A DNA stretch of 64,000 nucleotides from Micromussa lordhowensis (GCA_964020085.1 OZ026598.1:9106824-9170823), one strand, 5' to 3'. Shown: positions 12,883 to 26,000, counted from the first letter of the stretch. Made by a program: numbers and translations. Notes: a model not told the origin generated them from the sequence alone.

Positions 12883-13209
12883 TTAAAACTCCGTATCTTC
12901 GATAACAAGAACTTTAAAAGTGCTGTTGTTGATCGTATACTCCTCTACTGTCAGTTCTTCTTGTTTCTGAAGGATTTGAAGCAAGACATTGACCACTTCG
13001 AACTTTGATGTCGCTCGACTAGTCGCTCCATCCAAATTCTTTTTGTTTGTGGGCGTTTGTCTGACGTTTCGGTCGAGAGATCTTGAACTATTTGTTGATG
13101 TGTATTTACTGGTTTTTAAAGCGTACTCGGTTTCCTCCAAGATTTTATCCAGATTTGTTTTGACTCGTGATATTGCGTCGCGCTGACCTGGTGAGCTTTG
13201 CATAGCCAT
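12883..13209 (-). CDS. Small protein of unrecognised family, copy a (PDZ-ligand-like C-terminus)
   Basis: Single-exon frame of 108 residues from the ATG at 13209; the frame stays open three codons further upstream but without an ATG. The N-terminal half is polar and Ser/Thr/Lys-rich with a helix-prone segment (VKTNLDKILEETEYALKTSK). The C-terminal 40 residues contain LLQILQKQEELTVEEYT, then STFKVLVIEDTEF at the end. The same block is found in the gene at 18662-18964, so this is a conserved unit and not a random frame. The last residues TEF fit the class I PDZ-ligand pattern (S/T-x-hydrophobic). No signal peptide or membrane segment. I do not recognise the family. Likely cytosolic; an adaptor role through a PDZ protein is speculation from the tail alone. 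Confidence 0.6.
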   Translation of the reverse strand: MAMQSSPGQRDAISRVKTNLDKILEETEYALKTSKYTSTNSSRSLDRNVRQTPTNKKNLDGATSRATSKFEVVNVLLQILQKQEELTVEEYTINNSTFKVLVIEDTEF

Positions 13210-16200
13210 GCTACACAAGGATTTCTATCCTGATGAATTAATTGTTCAGCACTTGATTAAGGACCTCTCTTTTTAAACCTCGGAAGTGTTGATATGTTAG
13301 CGTCGACCTTGCTGTAGATGACTACGATTCACTTAAGAAATAGCCTCTTTCGCCCTGAAGTATAATTCTGTAGTTTCTGGCGACTTAAACGACTTACGAG
13401 GAAATTTTATATGTCTCAGCGCTATGCTACACCCAGAAATAGTTGTACGTCTTACGCCAGTCATACGACAAATCCGTGAATGACAGGCTCGTGAGCGAAA
13501 TTCTTGGGGACCACACTGAGTTCCTCCGAGTACTTAAAAGCGGTCATTACAAATAAAGTGACTATTTAAAAACGTGCAGGATAAATAATTTTCTTTTGCA
13601 AGAAAAAGACAATATCAAAAAGCGGCATGTTAATAAGATAACTGCGATGCTTTTTTGCGGGAAAAAGGTATATATTGATTACAGGTAGAATTGGTCAATT
13701 TAAATAACAGGGTATCTTTTTAAGAGATTTAGATTATTAAGGTACGGTAGGTTGTCATCGCTCCCTTCAGGTAAAACTTAATTAATGGTCGCTCTACAGA
13801 TTGTTCAGTTTAAACTTCCATCAAAGGACACGAATTCCAGTCCCACACATATCGAATTCATAAGCTCTTCTGTTTTTCAGCAAAATCAAAACTATTTGTT
13901 TCAAACTATGTGCGTGTCGCATCTCCGTAAACTTGAAACAACTCGTACAATATAGGATCTATTCTTAGCGGGAAGTGCTTGATAAAAATCTTGAAGCAAT
14001 ATCACTCTTTATTTTGTTTGTTAAGCTAAAGCCCGTGAAAGCTGCCTTGCATAAAGATATAAGCTTATACGAAATGAAGTTAAGGTAACTTTTAGATTGC
14101 GAGTTTCACATTTGAAGGTCTTGTCGAGGTTCTCGTTATTTAACCCATTGTGACATCACGAGGTTCTAAGAGGGTTAAAAAGGGAGATTTTTGCGTCGTT
14201 TAATCCAGTATACACAGTGACTTTTGCAAGCTATGGTTTGTAAACTGTCAGTCAATAAAAAATGGGATCTGAAAGAGGAAACGAGAAAGCGACAACACTG
14301 GCGCCACTAATGAATACATTAGAAAATTACAAAGGCTTCCGGCACCAATACGTATTGAGATCGAAAAGTGCAGGTTAAGTTAAGTGTGCACTTTAGAGAG
14401 CACACCAAAGTGTAAAAGAAATGGGCACTGTACTGTGAATATGGGCTTAGTGATTGTCGTCATCGGTAGGTGTCATCTTACAAATGCTTGAGAAACAGAA
14501 CCTTGACGGTCTTCAAGTCACGCGTCGCGTGCGAAAAGTCTGGCAGACGATTTTATCCAATTTCCTAGATTGATTGTTGTTTCTTTCTTCTGTTTCAATG
14601 GAATTTACTTATTCGTGCCTTGAAATAAAGACAATAAAAAAGCTCTCATTTAATATTCAACTTGAAACGTAAGATTAATTGCATGCATATTCTTCGACAT
14701 AATGACGTCATTAACCTGAACATTTTTCTGTTGTAGAGTGGTTTTTGAAGAGTGATTTCAGAGAATGGAGAAAAAAATTTAATGCCAATTTTTTCTAAAT
14801 GTCTCGCATGAAGAGTAAAAAAGAAAATAATGCCTTGCCAGCAACTTTGCTGAATGACCACTAAGTTATAAAGACTAACGACCTCCCAAATACTATACAT
14901 TAGGCAGACGAAAATGTTTTTCAAAAGCTGAAAAATGTTCACAGGTTAAGTTCAAACTACATGTTAAAAGCTTTTCAAGTACCCTTTGCATGATAATAGA
15001 CGCCTTTAAAATGGTAGGGCGGACTTCAGGACCTTCAGGAAGTCTTGACTGACAACTCAGCTGACAAGTCGAATTCCAGGGCTGCATTTTTCACATATTG
15101 AGGAACTTTTAGTTCGACTACCTTATTTTGCAAACTGACTGTGTAAACAGTGTAAAAATGACGAGAACTCAACATTTAGTATCTATGCCATTGAGTGGTC
15201 CTATCACTGATCATAATCAGCCCAGCTCTATCTTTATTGTTAATTCATTTTCCCTACCGACGTAATGACAGCTGTATGTTTGACTTTGAATCGAAGCTAT
15301 TTTGGCGAGAGACACTACACACTGTTTAATCTGCTAATAGGCTTAACGAATGTCGGCATCGAACCATTTATGCACGCACGCAAAGAGGCCACCAAGCTTG
15401 GGCACCAAGTCCACACAGAATTCCAACGATTCCTTTAGAAATCCGGCGGCACTTCTCAACGCTATAAGGCTATAAAACACGAGCATTTTTTTCGTAGTAT
15501 TGCACCGACTTGGATTAGCATGGCTAGCCGTGCGCTAAAGCTTTGAACAGCTCCTTTATCCCAAATCTGCTTTCCACACAATAACTTTAATCTGTTTTGC
15601 CGGTTCTGTGGCGTGTATAAACTTGTTAGCAAGGGTAAGAAAATAGCATCATGTTTTAGGAATTGCTAAAGCCAGAATTCCAACGAGCTATTTTCGTACA
15701 AGTAATATAAGGTGGCATCTGCAAGAACACAACTTTTCCTTTCAAGGGAGGGCTAAGAGCGTGCTGTAGTAGCTTGCGTCAGATCAATGGGAGCCATTTT
15801 CGAAGCAGTTCTTAGCGCGGGGGGGAGGGGGGGATGGAGATGAAAAAAGTCCTTCGCAAGATAAAGCGACAAACAAAATCGAGCCACACAATACACATAC
15901 GGAGCAAATAATAATAAATTCTTGCACGATCGATCCCCCTTCCCTTTTCTCAAGAATACAATGGTCCATACTTAATGACAGTGTAATCACCAATTACCAC
16001 CCAAGTTATCTGATCTTGAAAATTAAGAATATTTTGGATTATGGCAGTACTTGGTTAACTCTAAGACTTTAAAAGAGAAAGCTTTCCTTTACTTTGAATG
16101 TCAATTGTAAGAAATTTGTGCTATCGTGCATATAAGCCATTGGACACTAAGCATACAGTAGAGGGGAGAAGGGTAACGTATCCTATCAGGTCCGATCCCC

Positions 16201-16420
16201 AAGAGGGACTGCCAGCCTTGTTTGTGATTTACAAATAATCGCTTCCAAAATGCTGTATTCAGTATTCTGTGTTATTCTAAGTTAGTCTTTCATCTTGACG
16301 CTATACTGGGCCAATCAATGAACACTCTTGCTTAGCAGGATTTAATCAGTCAAGATCTCTTGTCCAGCATCCACGTTCAAGGAAATTGTTTACTCCAACA
16401 TTTACCTGTAGTGCACATTT
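13210..16420. other. Intergenic
   Basis: No recognisable gene. Mostly AT-rich. A G-rich run lies near 15819-15832. Short open frames show no domains. Confidence 0.4.
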
Positions 16421-16499
16421 AGCCATCTAGTTGGGTTGTTTGAAGAGGCTAATTCGTCTCCATTCTGGACATGGAAACGCCCACTGAGCTATCAAGGGC

Positions 16500-16760
16500 G
16501 TCGCCTTAATTCTGAATTGATTGTGTTGTAACCATATGCGGCACAAGTGAGCTCCCACCGTTAAAGGAGCTTTCTCGCGGTTTGCGCATATTGAAAAATT
16601 AAGCCTAAATTTTTCAAGTTCGCCGTTTGTCATTGTTAATCTTCTCCATCCTTGTTCCTTTATGGTTTATTATTATCTCTTTGGTGTTTTTCTTTAGGTA
16701 AACTACTATTTCAAGTTTCCTTTAATTTGAAAGTAATTTTGCACGTGGTCAAATTTACTG
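16500..16760 (+). repeat. Dispersed segment shared with 24360-24580 (inverted)
   Basis: The stretch that includes GTTCCTTTATGGTTTATTA and CTCTTTGGTGTTTTTC recurs on the opposite strand at 24360-24580, with similarity over more than 150 bases by eye, including a shared TTTTTCAAGTTC upstream. Both copies are AT-rich and non-coding as far as I can see. Probably two fragments of one interspersed element. Confidence 0.55.
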
Positions 16761-17333
16761 AAAATTCCGTAACCGACTCCTTTAAAATCAGCCAGGCTAA
16801 TTGTGGGAAGTTATATTTTAGCAGTACTCTTCTACGTACGCTAGCTATACTTAATGTATCATTAATTGAAATAGAACATAAAGTTTCACGTGTCGTAAAT
16901 TGCAATAGAAATGTTTATCAATCTTTTTTTACTAGAGATTAAGAGGCAATTCTGCAAGTGTACTAAACAGACTCCGAGTAATATAAATAATTTACTCCAC
17001 CGGAGCGAAGACTATGATCCCTGTGGATGAAGTGATTTTCGTGTTTACTAAGAGGAGAGTCCTCTCTTGACCGATATTTAATGTTCAAGCTGTCATGATT
17101 TACTAATTTGCTGTTTGCAGTGGATAGAATGGAAACAAGGTGCCCTTGCCCATAACATTATATTCCCGACTAGAAGCATAGTCAAATATGATTCGTAGTG
17201 ACAGGACGATGCTTTCTGCGAAGCCGTTTGTTCTAATTGTTGTACTCAGATTTGACGCGATTCTGAGGTAGTTTTACGTTAGTTCAGTCTTAACATGTTT
17301 TCAGTTCGTAGACCATGCTAGACGGCTAGCAGT

Positions 17334-17554
17334 CATTCTCGTGCCCAGAAGCCGCGCTCCTTTTGGTCAGCACCAAGAATCGCGACCTCTGGCCTGGTCC
17401 AACGACATTCTGTTTTTGAATGGCTTTGTGAACACAATAGATTGAAACCAGAACTAATCAGATTTGTCAGACTTGACTCTGAGCATGCGCAGAGTGACGG
17501 GAAGTCCGTGAATCGTGGACTTCCGGTGTTGGACCTGGCCAGAGGTCGCGATTC
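17334..17554. mobile_element. TIR MITE, truncated copy (same family as 50038-50362)
   Basis: The left end ATTCTCGTGCCCAGAAGCCG followed by CTCCTTTTGGTCAGCACCAA matches the left end of the element at 50038. The inner part of the right inverted copy is present (GGACCTGGCCAGAGGTCGCG), but its outer part is lost where the adjoining palindrome begins. Confidence 0.6.
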
Positions 17555-17557
17555 ATG

Positions 17558-17632
17558 GCTAGCAGTCCCTTTTAAGATAGTCGCGAAGGCGCGCGCACGC
17601 TCTCGCGACTATCTAGAAAGGGACTGCTAGCA
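17558..17632. repeat. Palindrome / hairpin
   Basis: Arms GGCTAGCAGTCCCTTTT plus AGATAGTCGCGA are repeated in inverted order around a GC-rich loop (GGCGCGCGCACGCTC). GGCTAGCAGTC also occurs at the left edge of the neighbouring MITE (17324-17334), so the palindrome and MITE may have moved or rearranged together. Confidence 0.6.
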
Positions 17633-18382
17633 GTCTAAGACCATGCATTGTCTATTTGTAAATGTTTGTAACCGCTGTTTGTTTTCTTTTCCTTTTGAAA
17701 ACATGTTTTGGTTAAAAGATAATCTCTAGCCCCTCGTGCACGGCAAAACAATTTTGTCACGCCACCTGATATCTTTTCTACTTTTTTGTTGTTGTTGTTG
17801 TTGCTGTTTTGTTTTTTTTCAAGAGACCGAGAAGCAATTCATCTTCTAGCTCTTCGTGTGGTTTACTTAAATAGAAAATAAAGCATAGAAAGAACCGGTT
17901 TTGAAAACTAGGGAAGATTTAGATCGATTTCCGAACCATCCTCTTAAAAAAAGTTATGGGGAAATTAAAACTAAACTTTTTTTTGTTTCAAGATGCTTGA
18001 CCCTTGGCGTGTACGTGTGTCTATGTCCCTTTATCATGCGCCATGTGATATGAGCATAAATTCCAACACAACTCGTGGGTTCCCAAAACGAGAGTGACCT
18101 GTTTCTTGTGGTCAACCGATTGAAAAAGAATTAGATAGAATTATCTAACGCATTAACATACTAGAACAAAATGCACTCGACCATTTGTTTTCTTTCACTC
18201 TGGACCAAGGCTTTATGTTTTGTTTAGAAACAAGGCTGTGTTTTTGTTAGAGTTTAGAACATGAAAGGTTCAATAAACTACCAAATGTCTTTTACATATT
18301 TACATGGAGCGGAACATTTTAAAGGTTGTAAATCCGTTGACTATTATCTATCATCATGGCTAACACGATCTTGCGGGTTCAC

Positions 18383-18580
18383 CTAATTTACTGAATAAAG
18401 ACGCATCACAGTTTGATGTCCCGATTGAATCAATGCAGCTTCTGTAACCAATAGCCCCAAGCTAGGAGCTTTATTGAAATACACCAGTTGGCCATCGATC
18501 AGTTCAGTCAAAGCTTTACATCCTCTTATCTTTACTAATAGCAACAATAAATCGTCCTGATCTCCTTGATTATAAAGCAC
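18383..18580 (-). CDS. Short open frame downstream of small gene copy b, unrecognised
   Basis: 65-codon frame ending in TAG at 18383, with even amino-acid composition (LLLLVKIRGCKALTELIDG, then LGLLVTEAALIQSGHQTVM). It lies 80 bases downstream of the small gene at 18662-18964 on the same strand, so it may be part of its 3' UTR, a terminal exon of something else, or chance. The first codon is not a clear ATG. I do not recognise it. Confidence 0.25.
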   Translation of the reverse strand: MLYNQGDQDDLLLLLVKIRGCKALTELIDGQLVYFNKAPSLGLLVTEAALIQSGHQTVMRLYSVN

Positions 18581-18661
18581 CTTTCTTACAAGTGAAACTA
18601 TTTACAACCAAAGAAGTGCAGTTCGTGTGTTGCGCGGTGATGACAACTGTCCATCCTTTTG

Positions 18662-18964
18662 CTACAACTCCGTGTCCTCAAGCACGTGCACCTTGAAAGT
18701 GTACCCATTCATGGTGTATTCCTTGATCGTTTGTACTTCTTGTACCTGCAGAATTTGTACCAGTAAATGAGCCACCTTGTCCAGTTTGGCTTTGTTGTTG
18801 TGTCGTGGTGTGTGCTCATTGTAAAGTTCTGTTAGTTGGTCGAATCTCGAGCTGGGTAGCTTTGCAAATTGCTGCTCCCTAGTTTGTTTAGCAGAGCCGA
18901 TCTTCGACCGGCGTAGAAAGAAAGCGGCATTTTCCAAGCTTGTTTTTAAATTTGTTGAGGGCAT
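18662..18964 (-). CDS. Small protein of unrecognised family, copy b (PDZ-ligand-like C-terminus)
   Basis: Uninterrupted 100-residue frame, ATG at 18964. Its C-terminal 40 residues align with copy a at 12883-13209: LLVQILQVQEVQTIKEYT, then YTFKVHVLEDTEL. The DTE-(F/L) end is kept, so the protein tail as well as the hydrophobic LLxQILQ segment appears constrained. The N-terminal part is basic and poorly conserved apart from a (T/S)-L-(D/E) helix start. Same strand as copy a and 5.5 kb upstream of it, consistent with tandem duplication followed by strong divergence. No signal peptide, transmembrane helix or known domain visible. The family may be lineage-restricted; function unknown. Confidence 0.6.
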   Translation of the reverse strand: MPSTNLKTSLENAAFFLRRSKIGSAKQTREQQFAKLPSSRFDQLTELYNEHTPRHNNKAKLDKVAHLLVQILQVQEVQTIKEYTMNGYTFKVHVLEDTEL

Positions 18965-21900
18965 TCCTTTATCAAGGAAGCTCTAGCCGTCTGTTTATGC
19001 TGTAGATCAACCAACAATTCTCCGAATGACAATGGAAACGTTCTGCGTCCAAGAGGTTGCAACTTAACTATTGGTACGAAACGTTTGGTCCAAATGTCTC
19101 CTTGACTCAATGATTGCCTTTTATCAAATTTTACGCATGCAGTTTGCCCACTTTTCTTTGTTTATCTCGCTGTGATCATCTTCCGGAGCATCTTGAAAGA
19201 GCAGAAAGCATCTTGACCTCTCCCGACTAAAGTAAGCCTTTACCTTGACCAAAGAAGATAGGCTCACGGTTAGCTTTTAGTAGATTGCTATCACTATATT
19301 AATACATATGTGTCACAGATCGCGCGATGCGTGCCGAATCGACTATAAAACAGTGCTGCCCAGAAATAGCCAGATGAAAACTGTACCCTAGGCATCGAAC
19401 AGTTTTAGTACTTACCTCGTTCCAAAATGTCGTTGACCTGTTTTTCAGCTGCTAAACGGTAAGTGGGCACCTTTGTAAAATTATCCTTAATGAGGTGTTG
19501 CGTGAGAACAGGTAATAAAACGTTGAGCCGGGTCAGCTACAGAGAATAGGTCTTGTGTGTAAGATAAAGCTAAACAAAAGCAAATTAGCCCTAGCGGAGT
19601 GTAGAGTTCAATGCGTGATTATCCATGCAGGCTTCTTTTATCAGAACCACAGATGGAAGGATGGAATTTTACTGACTTCGTTTCCTTGCGCCGGCATTTA
19701 GTCGTTCTAATAGTCCTATATCGCCTGGAATAATCTAATCCTTTAGCATCTGGCAATAGTTAAAGAAATGCTTTTAGGAAATACCCAGATAAAAGAACAG
19801 AAAACATGACTGGAATGTATTCAAATTGAATGTGAATCATTGACGAAAAGAAATAAACATCAACATGAAAAAGCATTGTCATAACATGCCTGGAGGCAGG
19901 CATACAGAGTAATTTTGTTATCAACACAAAACAAGTGTGCCGGACGAAATTCATTTGGAGAGCGAACCGGTGATATTTCTTTTAGCGCATTTTTTTCAAA
20001 AGCAAACAAATACCTAATTCCAATTAAACAATTATCCTGAACAGTCAGATAAATCCTCTTCATTTATGGGCTTACGAGCTGAAATGCGTTTCTTATCTGC
20101 ATAAATTAGAAAACAGAACAGACAATTGATCTTTATATATAGCAAGATATCAAAATTCTGGAATGTTGTTCTTTTTTTTGACGGTAATGTAGCGTAGACA
20201 TTTCAAAACACGCGCAAACTAAGGAAAGCCTTCAGCGAAGCCAGTTCTGACTATTTTCGTGCCTAAAAATTTGGAATAAATGGGTTTTATTATTGATCTG
20301 TTTTAACAAACCTCTTAGATATTTCCTACGTCGCTGCACTAGAGTTTGCATGAGTGAAGGTTAGCCAAACAATGATATCGATTTTCAAAAGACAGGTATG
20401 AATCAAAGGTTACTAAAGGGGCGGGAGATGATATTTGATGAAATCTTTCAGGCCTGCCAACTGAGGACACATTCTAAGCATGCTGAAGTTATCAAACGAG
20501 GTATAATTACAAAAGATTGAAAATTCGCTCAATCTTCTGAAGAGCGCAAGTATTTTACTGACTGACGAGCAGACCACTAGGTCTGTGATAAGCAATAGTT
20601 TGAGAGCTGTGAGAGTAGACAATGTTGACGTAAAACGAGAACGTTCCACGAGTGTTCTCGTGAAAAGTGATCTCCAATGTAGCCACTGGTAGTCTGGTTA
20701 TGGAGGCATTGAACTAGCATGAGGTCCTATTGGGAACATTTTGCGAGTAACAAAGTTATTCGATAAGTAGTTCAAAAAAGTGTTTATTTTCTTATAATGA
20801 CTCTTAAAATTGCTGGTAAATTAATGCGTCCTCGCGATAATTCCAAGATAAACTCTGTCCAGTGTTGGGTACAAGTATTTATTTTCTTTTTCTCGGGTTG
20901 TTTCCTAAAAGATAAACTGCCAAACATGAAAGAAAAAATTTTTACTGGATGAAAGAAACTGTTTTGATGTTTAGTGAACTATTTTGAAAAAGTGATTGGC
21001 CGAAACTAATTCGTGAGCCAGAAAAAATTTGGACCACACAGGCGGGAACCAATCAGAATTATCCTTCTCACGTCATGAACCTGTTTGCAATTCGCGTAAT
21101 CTTGGTTCGCTTCAGTGGCGGTAAAATATCACCATCCGTCGTGTTTTGGATACTGCACCATTATGTGCTTGGGGTAAATCACTTAATATCTTTCACAATC
21201 GATGACTAGGGAACAAGAGTTTTCGCGAAGTCGATGTCGATGCTGGTTCAGTGTATGCTGTGCGACTCTCAATAAAGCAATCAATTACCCCATCCTTGAT
21301 TATCCTACCTTTCGGCTTCTCTTTTATCTGACTCCGGTGCTCACAAGGCGAAACGATTGTCCCGTTTTACTGGCTTTTAATAGCTTTGAGAACGATTTCT
21401 GAAGACAACTACGACTGCAAGACTAAAAGTGAAAATTGGTGTGACTAGACACGAGCGTGTTTTCGGCCGGAAAATCCGTTTGTTTCTGTACGTCAGGCGC
21501 GGATCTAGGCAATAAATCAGTGGTGACAGATTTCCGAAACAACGGGCACCGCAGGATCCAGGGCCATTCGCTCGCCCAGGAAATGTTTTGAATTTTAACT
21601 CCCAAAAGCTCCCTTTCCTTACTTTCTGAGTCATTCTGAAAAAATCTGACCGATTTCCCTAAATGGAAAGCAAAACCTCACGTCCGCACACATTCACGCC
21701 ACCATTGCCCACAATATCATGTATTGAAGAAGAGCTGAACTCTTTTTCAATGCCTTCTTTGTTGTTGTCTTACTAACAGACTGAGCAACACATCCCAGGA
21801 AGACTTGAAAAAGGGCAAATCCACAACTCAGGTAGAGACAACGAGCAGGAAAAGTTGGCAACCGCCATGTTGTTACGTCACACTATTGTTTCCCGCATTA

Positions 21901-23044
21901 ACGGTGAAGACCGGTGTGGTTCGGCTCCTGTACGTCACAAGTATGAGCTAAAAAGAGGAGATCACCCTTAAATTCACAACTCTCTTCTCCCACGCATCAT
22001 CAATCAATGGACTGGCTTGAGTACTCAGTGACTGAACGAGGGCCAGGGAAGAAACTGGTAACCAGAATAAAGCTGCGTTGAACATATTTTGAAAGAAGAA
22101 GATAGATGGAAGATAGATGGTATGGCGACAGGTCACCGACCGTAAAATTGAAAACAAAAAACAACGAAATAATACGAAGCAAAACGAAAAGAAAACCACA
22201 TTGATATAAATCAGATCATCCGGCAGGGACTTAACCGATCTTTCTTGCTATTTCTATAATAAGGCCTTCTTTTTAGTAACGTACTCAACTTCCGCATACA
22301 GGAATTGCTCTAGTACCTAGAATGTTCTTTCGACTAAATCTGAGAGACTCATTCGTTGCATGGCAACAAAAGGATCAATCAGAATGATTCAGTGTCACAA
22401 TAAACGACGCTATCCTTAACGAAATTTATAAGGATATTCATTTCGCCTATTTTATATTAGAGCAGGGTCAGTCAGCACTGTATATCCGTTCTTCAAATGA
22501 TTTCACTCAACACTCGTCGCACAGAGATCATTGTCTCTCTCTTTTGGTCTTCTCGGGAAATAAATTATTCAGCAATATTTATTTCTAAATCTTCCTCCGA
22601 GACTTTGGACAAACGAGACCGAACGACGCCATTTTGGCTGATATCGTATACTGTACATACCAGTAGACTTAGTTCTGGTCACGTCCTAGTACAACGAAGA
22701 ACGACTCGAATAGTGAAAAAAAAACATTACGAACTTGAAATCCAGTTTTATGCAATCTGACCTCTGATTATTTCCGTTCTTGTTAAAACAAGTTAGCGTA
22801 TTGCTGTAAATCGCTGTGAACACATTCAGGTTGTTTTTTCCAGTTTATCCGGATTAGGCCCACGCGTGTATGAAGCTCGTCACGTAAACTTTCTTTTAGT
22901 CTGTCCCCAGGCTCCTCTCTTTTGCAACAGCTCACGTCTCAGTTTCCTTGCCATTTGCTTTTCAGTCATGTCATGTCAAAGGCTGTACTGACCGAGTGAT
23001 TCCGAAGCCACAGTTTCGTACGTTTGTACCTTGTTCAGAGGAAA
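18965..23044. other. Intergenic, with a promoter-like patch near 20990-21180
   Basis: No gene recognised. Near 20990-21060 ATTGG and CCAATC words lie close together, and the patch up to about 21180 is less AT-rich than its surroundings, which would suit an unassigned promoter. Near 21860 a CATGTTGTTACGTCAC word contains a CRE-like site. These are weak cues. Confidence 0.35.
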
Positions 23045-26000
23045 ATGGCAGCCTTTTCTGTCCAGCAGGACAAACTGGTGAGCATTGATTTCATCTCTTT
23101 CTCGTTTTTTGTCAAATAACTCCTTTGCTGCAAAATTACGCTGCAACATAAGAGTATAAGACGCATAAAATAAACATTACTGAAAACACTTGCAATTTGC
23201 AGTACTCCGGTCGATAAGACCTCTTCTATTTTCTCTAGAATTTTAATGTTCTCGACTGTAACAGTTTTTTGTCACTGAAACACCAATTTTAAATAACATT
23301 TCGAAGTCGTTTTCACTGAAATACTGAAGTTCTTCACCGTGTCCGTGACAGCGGTCAAAGTAAACATGTTTAAAGACTTTAAAGGGCGCAGCAGTGACTT
23401 ATAGACTGCATATCTACAACGGACTGCAATGCCGTTTAATCGACGCACGTACTTTCCGCCTAACATTCGCGTTTAAACTGCTCACAGTAACAATAGTTCC
23501 TCGCATAATCGCTTAGTATCCCATACAGCTGTGTTCTTGCTGTAGATCATTACTTATTTGATAAGTAATCTGAGCCTCCTTGCTTGACAATAATGATATG
23601 TTAAAATGTAGCTCTATTCATGAATAATTTCTTGACACTCTTAATGTTATAAGCTTGTAATAAGGAAAATATTCATATCAGTCGTTAGTCCGTTCAGTTG
23701 TACAAACAAACCCTGGGTTGCATTTATCGATCGTTTGTGACGGAGTAAAATTTAATTTGAGTAACCATGCACTCGGTTTACCTAATTGAACATTGTAAAA
23801 ATACCTTTCAGTCAAAAAGAGTCTACGATGAAAGTTCGTCTGGAAGATTTATTTGCAGGGGGTTTATTATCGGAAAGAATTTTCAGATTTTAACACACAA
23901 TCAAAGTAAATGGTTGAATTTATTTACAGGTAGTTGGAATAGATTCTCCTTCTGTAAAAGTACAAACAGGTAAATGTGAACTGAATTGCGCGTCACAATT
24001 ACATATCTGAAAAGTCTCCAATTACAAAAAATGTAAAACCTGCGATCAGGCTTTGTTTTCGCCTTGATGAATCATACGATGCTTTTGAAGTTCATTTTTT
24101 AATGAAGACAGAACATCATCCATTATCAGTTGTACAACGAGAATGAAAATTAAATTATGCATAATTTTATTTTACTTTTCATTGTACAACTGACGATGGA
24201 AACTTGTTTCTCTTCAAAATGAACTTCAAAAGTATCGTATGGTTCATCAAAGCGATATCTTACTTCGTGCTGCTACGAAGGCTTTTGTTATTTTTTTTTT
24301 TTTTTTTTTGCTGTAAAAAAAAAGAACACCTGATCACAGGTTAATGCTACCTTACAGGTACAAAATGACCTTTAAATTAATGGATACGTGAAAATAATAG
24401 TTTACTAAAATAGAAAACACCAAAGAGACAGCAATAAACCATAAAGGAACAAGAAGGGTGAAGATAAACGAAGAATACAAACGAAGAACTTGAAAAATTG
24501 ATGCTGAACTTTTCACTGAAACACAAACCGTTGCCAAGCTCCTTTGAAGCTGTGTTCCATTTTACCACATTGTGCTCTGTGGTTTCGTTTCGTCGCAGAA
24601 AATTGAGCTTTTATTGGTCTCTCCATAATACTTCACCTTTAGCCAAAACGAATAAAAATTCAGTCAAGCACGACTAATTTGTCGGCTAGTGGTTTTGTTC
24701 AAATTTTTCGGTTGTACTTTCCTTGGTGTCATTAAAAATGCGAAATGTTACGTCACAATTGTGACCCAATTGTCACGAAAGTGCAGAGAGGCTACTCTGC
24801 ATTGCAAATGTATTTATGAGAGGCGTTAAAATTATTATTCGCGAACTGACGCTTCAGTTGCAAGCTTGTGATCGCAGAGAGCTGAAAGCATCCTTTACAA
24901 GAAACGACAGCCCTAACTCTTCCTCGAGACAAAATGGTGAGCATAAATACATCCAAAACAATTTATTTTTATACGTTGAAACGTCTTTAGGAGATTTTGC
25001 TCCCATTTATACCCACAACTTGAGACATCGAGTACGAACGAATTGAACATACTGCGTGAAATGTCTGTTACTAGCCTACTGTCTTCGATTGTTGAACCCT
25101 CTATCTAAATTTGCGACTTGACATAATATCTTTGAAAGCTTTTCTTGTCAATTTTCGCGTCTTTCGTCGAAGAAATGACAAGAAATTTGTTTGGTAACGC
25201 TCTGATGATATTACATTTTTATCAAATATGGAGCTACGAGCATTATCGTAGGAAAATTTGGAGACGTTTTTCTTTGTTTATGAGTTTTGCTCCTTGAAAT
25301 AACTGCCAAAGAATAGAAGTAGGAAACTTTGGACTTTTTTCGGGATAATTGTGTGGCCCGTTTGTCTTCAAGCGAAATGCTTCGCTCGAACTTTCGAGAG
25401 AAAAGGGCGTACATATAAGCAAAGAATTGTAAAGCCATTGAAAACAATATTCTAAAATTATAATATCAGTGGTATTTGTCAAACTGGGATTGTTTGTCTT
25501 AAGGACTAGTGTTCACCGCTCTCTGTCATAGCGGATTTAAGTTGTAATTAATATAAAAAAAATTAATATTTTAACAAACTGACGATTTATGTTGCTCAAA
25601 GTGAGTTCGGCGGTGCTGTAAACACTAGATTCATGAATATTCACGATAATTTGGCGGCGTCTGTCACGCAACAGCGGTTTTCAATGGTTAAAAACCAAGC
25701 CAAGCCTATTCCAGAACCATGCAAGCAGAAAACTAGTCTTTGTGAAAAATGTGTTTTTAGTTTGTTTGATATTGGCTCATCAAGGTCCGCTGCACATGTT
25801 TACTGAAAATTTTTATTCAGTCTCTGATGAATTGCCGTTGTATTTTGTGGTGATAAAAAAACCGTACACTACTTAATCATTTTCTTTCTTCTAGCTCTTA
25901 ACCGGTCTGGCTTTCAGTGCAGTGTTGATATGAAAGGCGAAAATATCTACTGATTGTTGAACTGGGACATTCTTTTTAAACGTGTAGGCAAGCAACGCGT

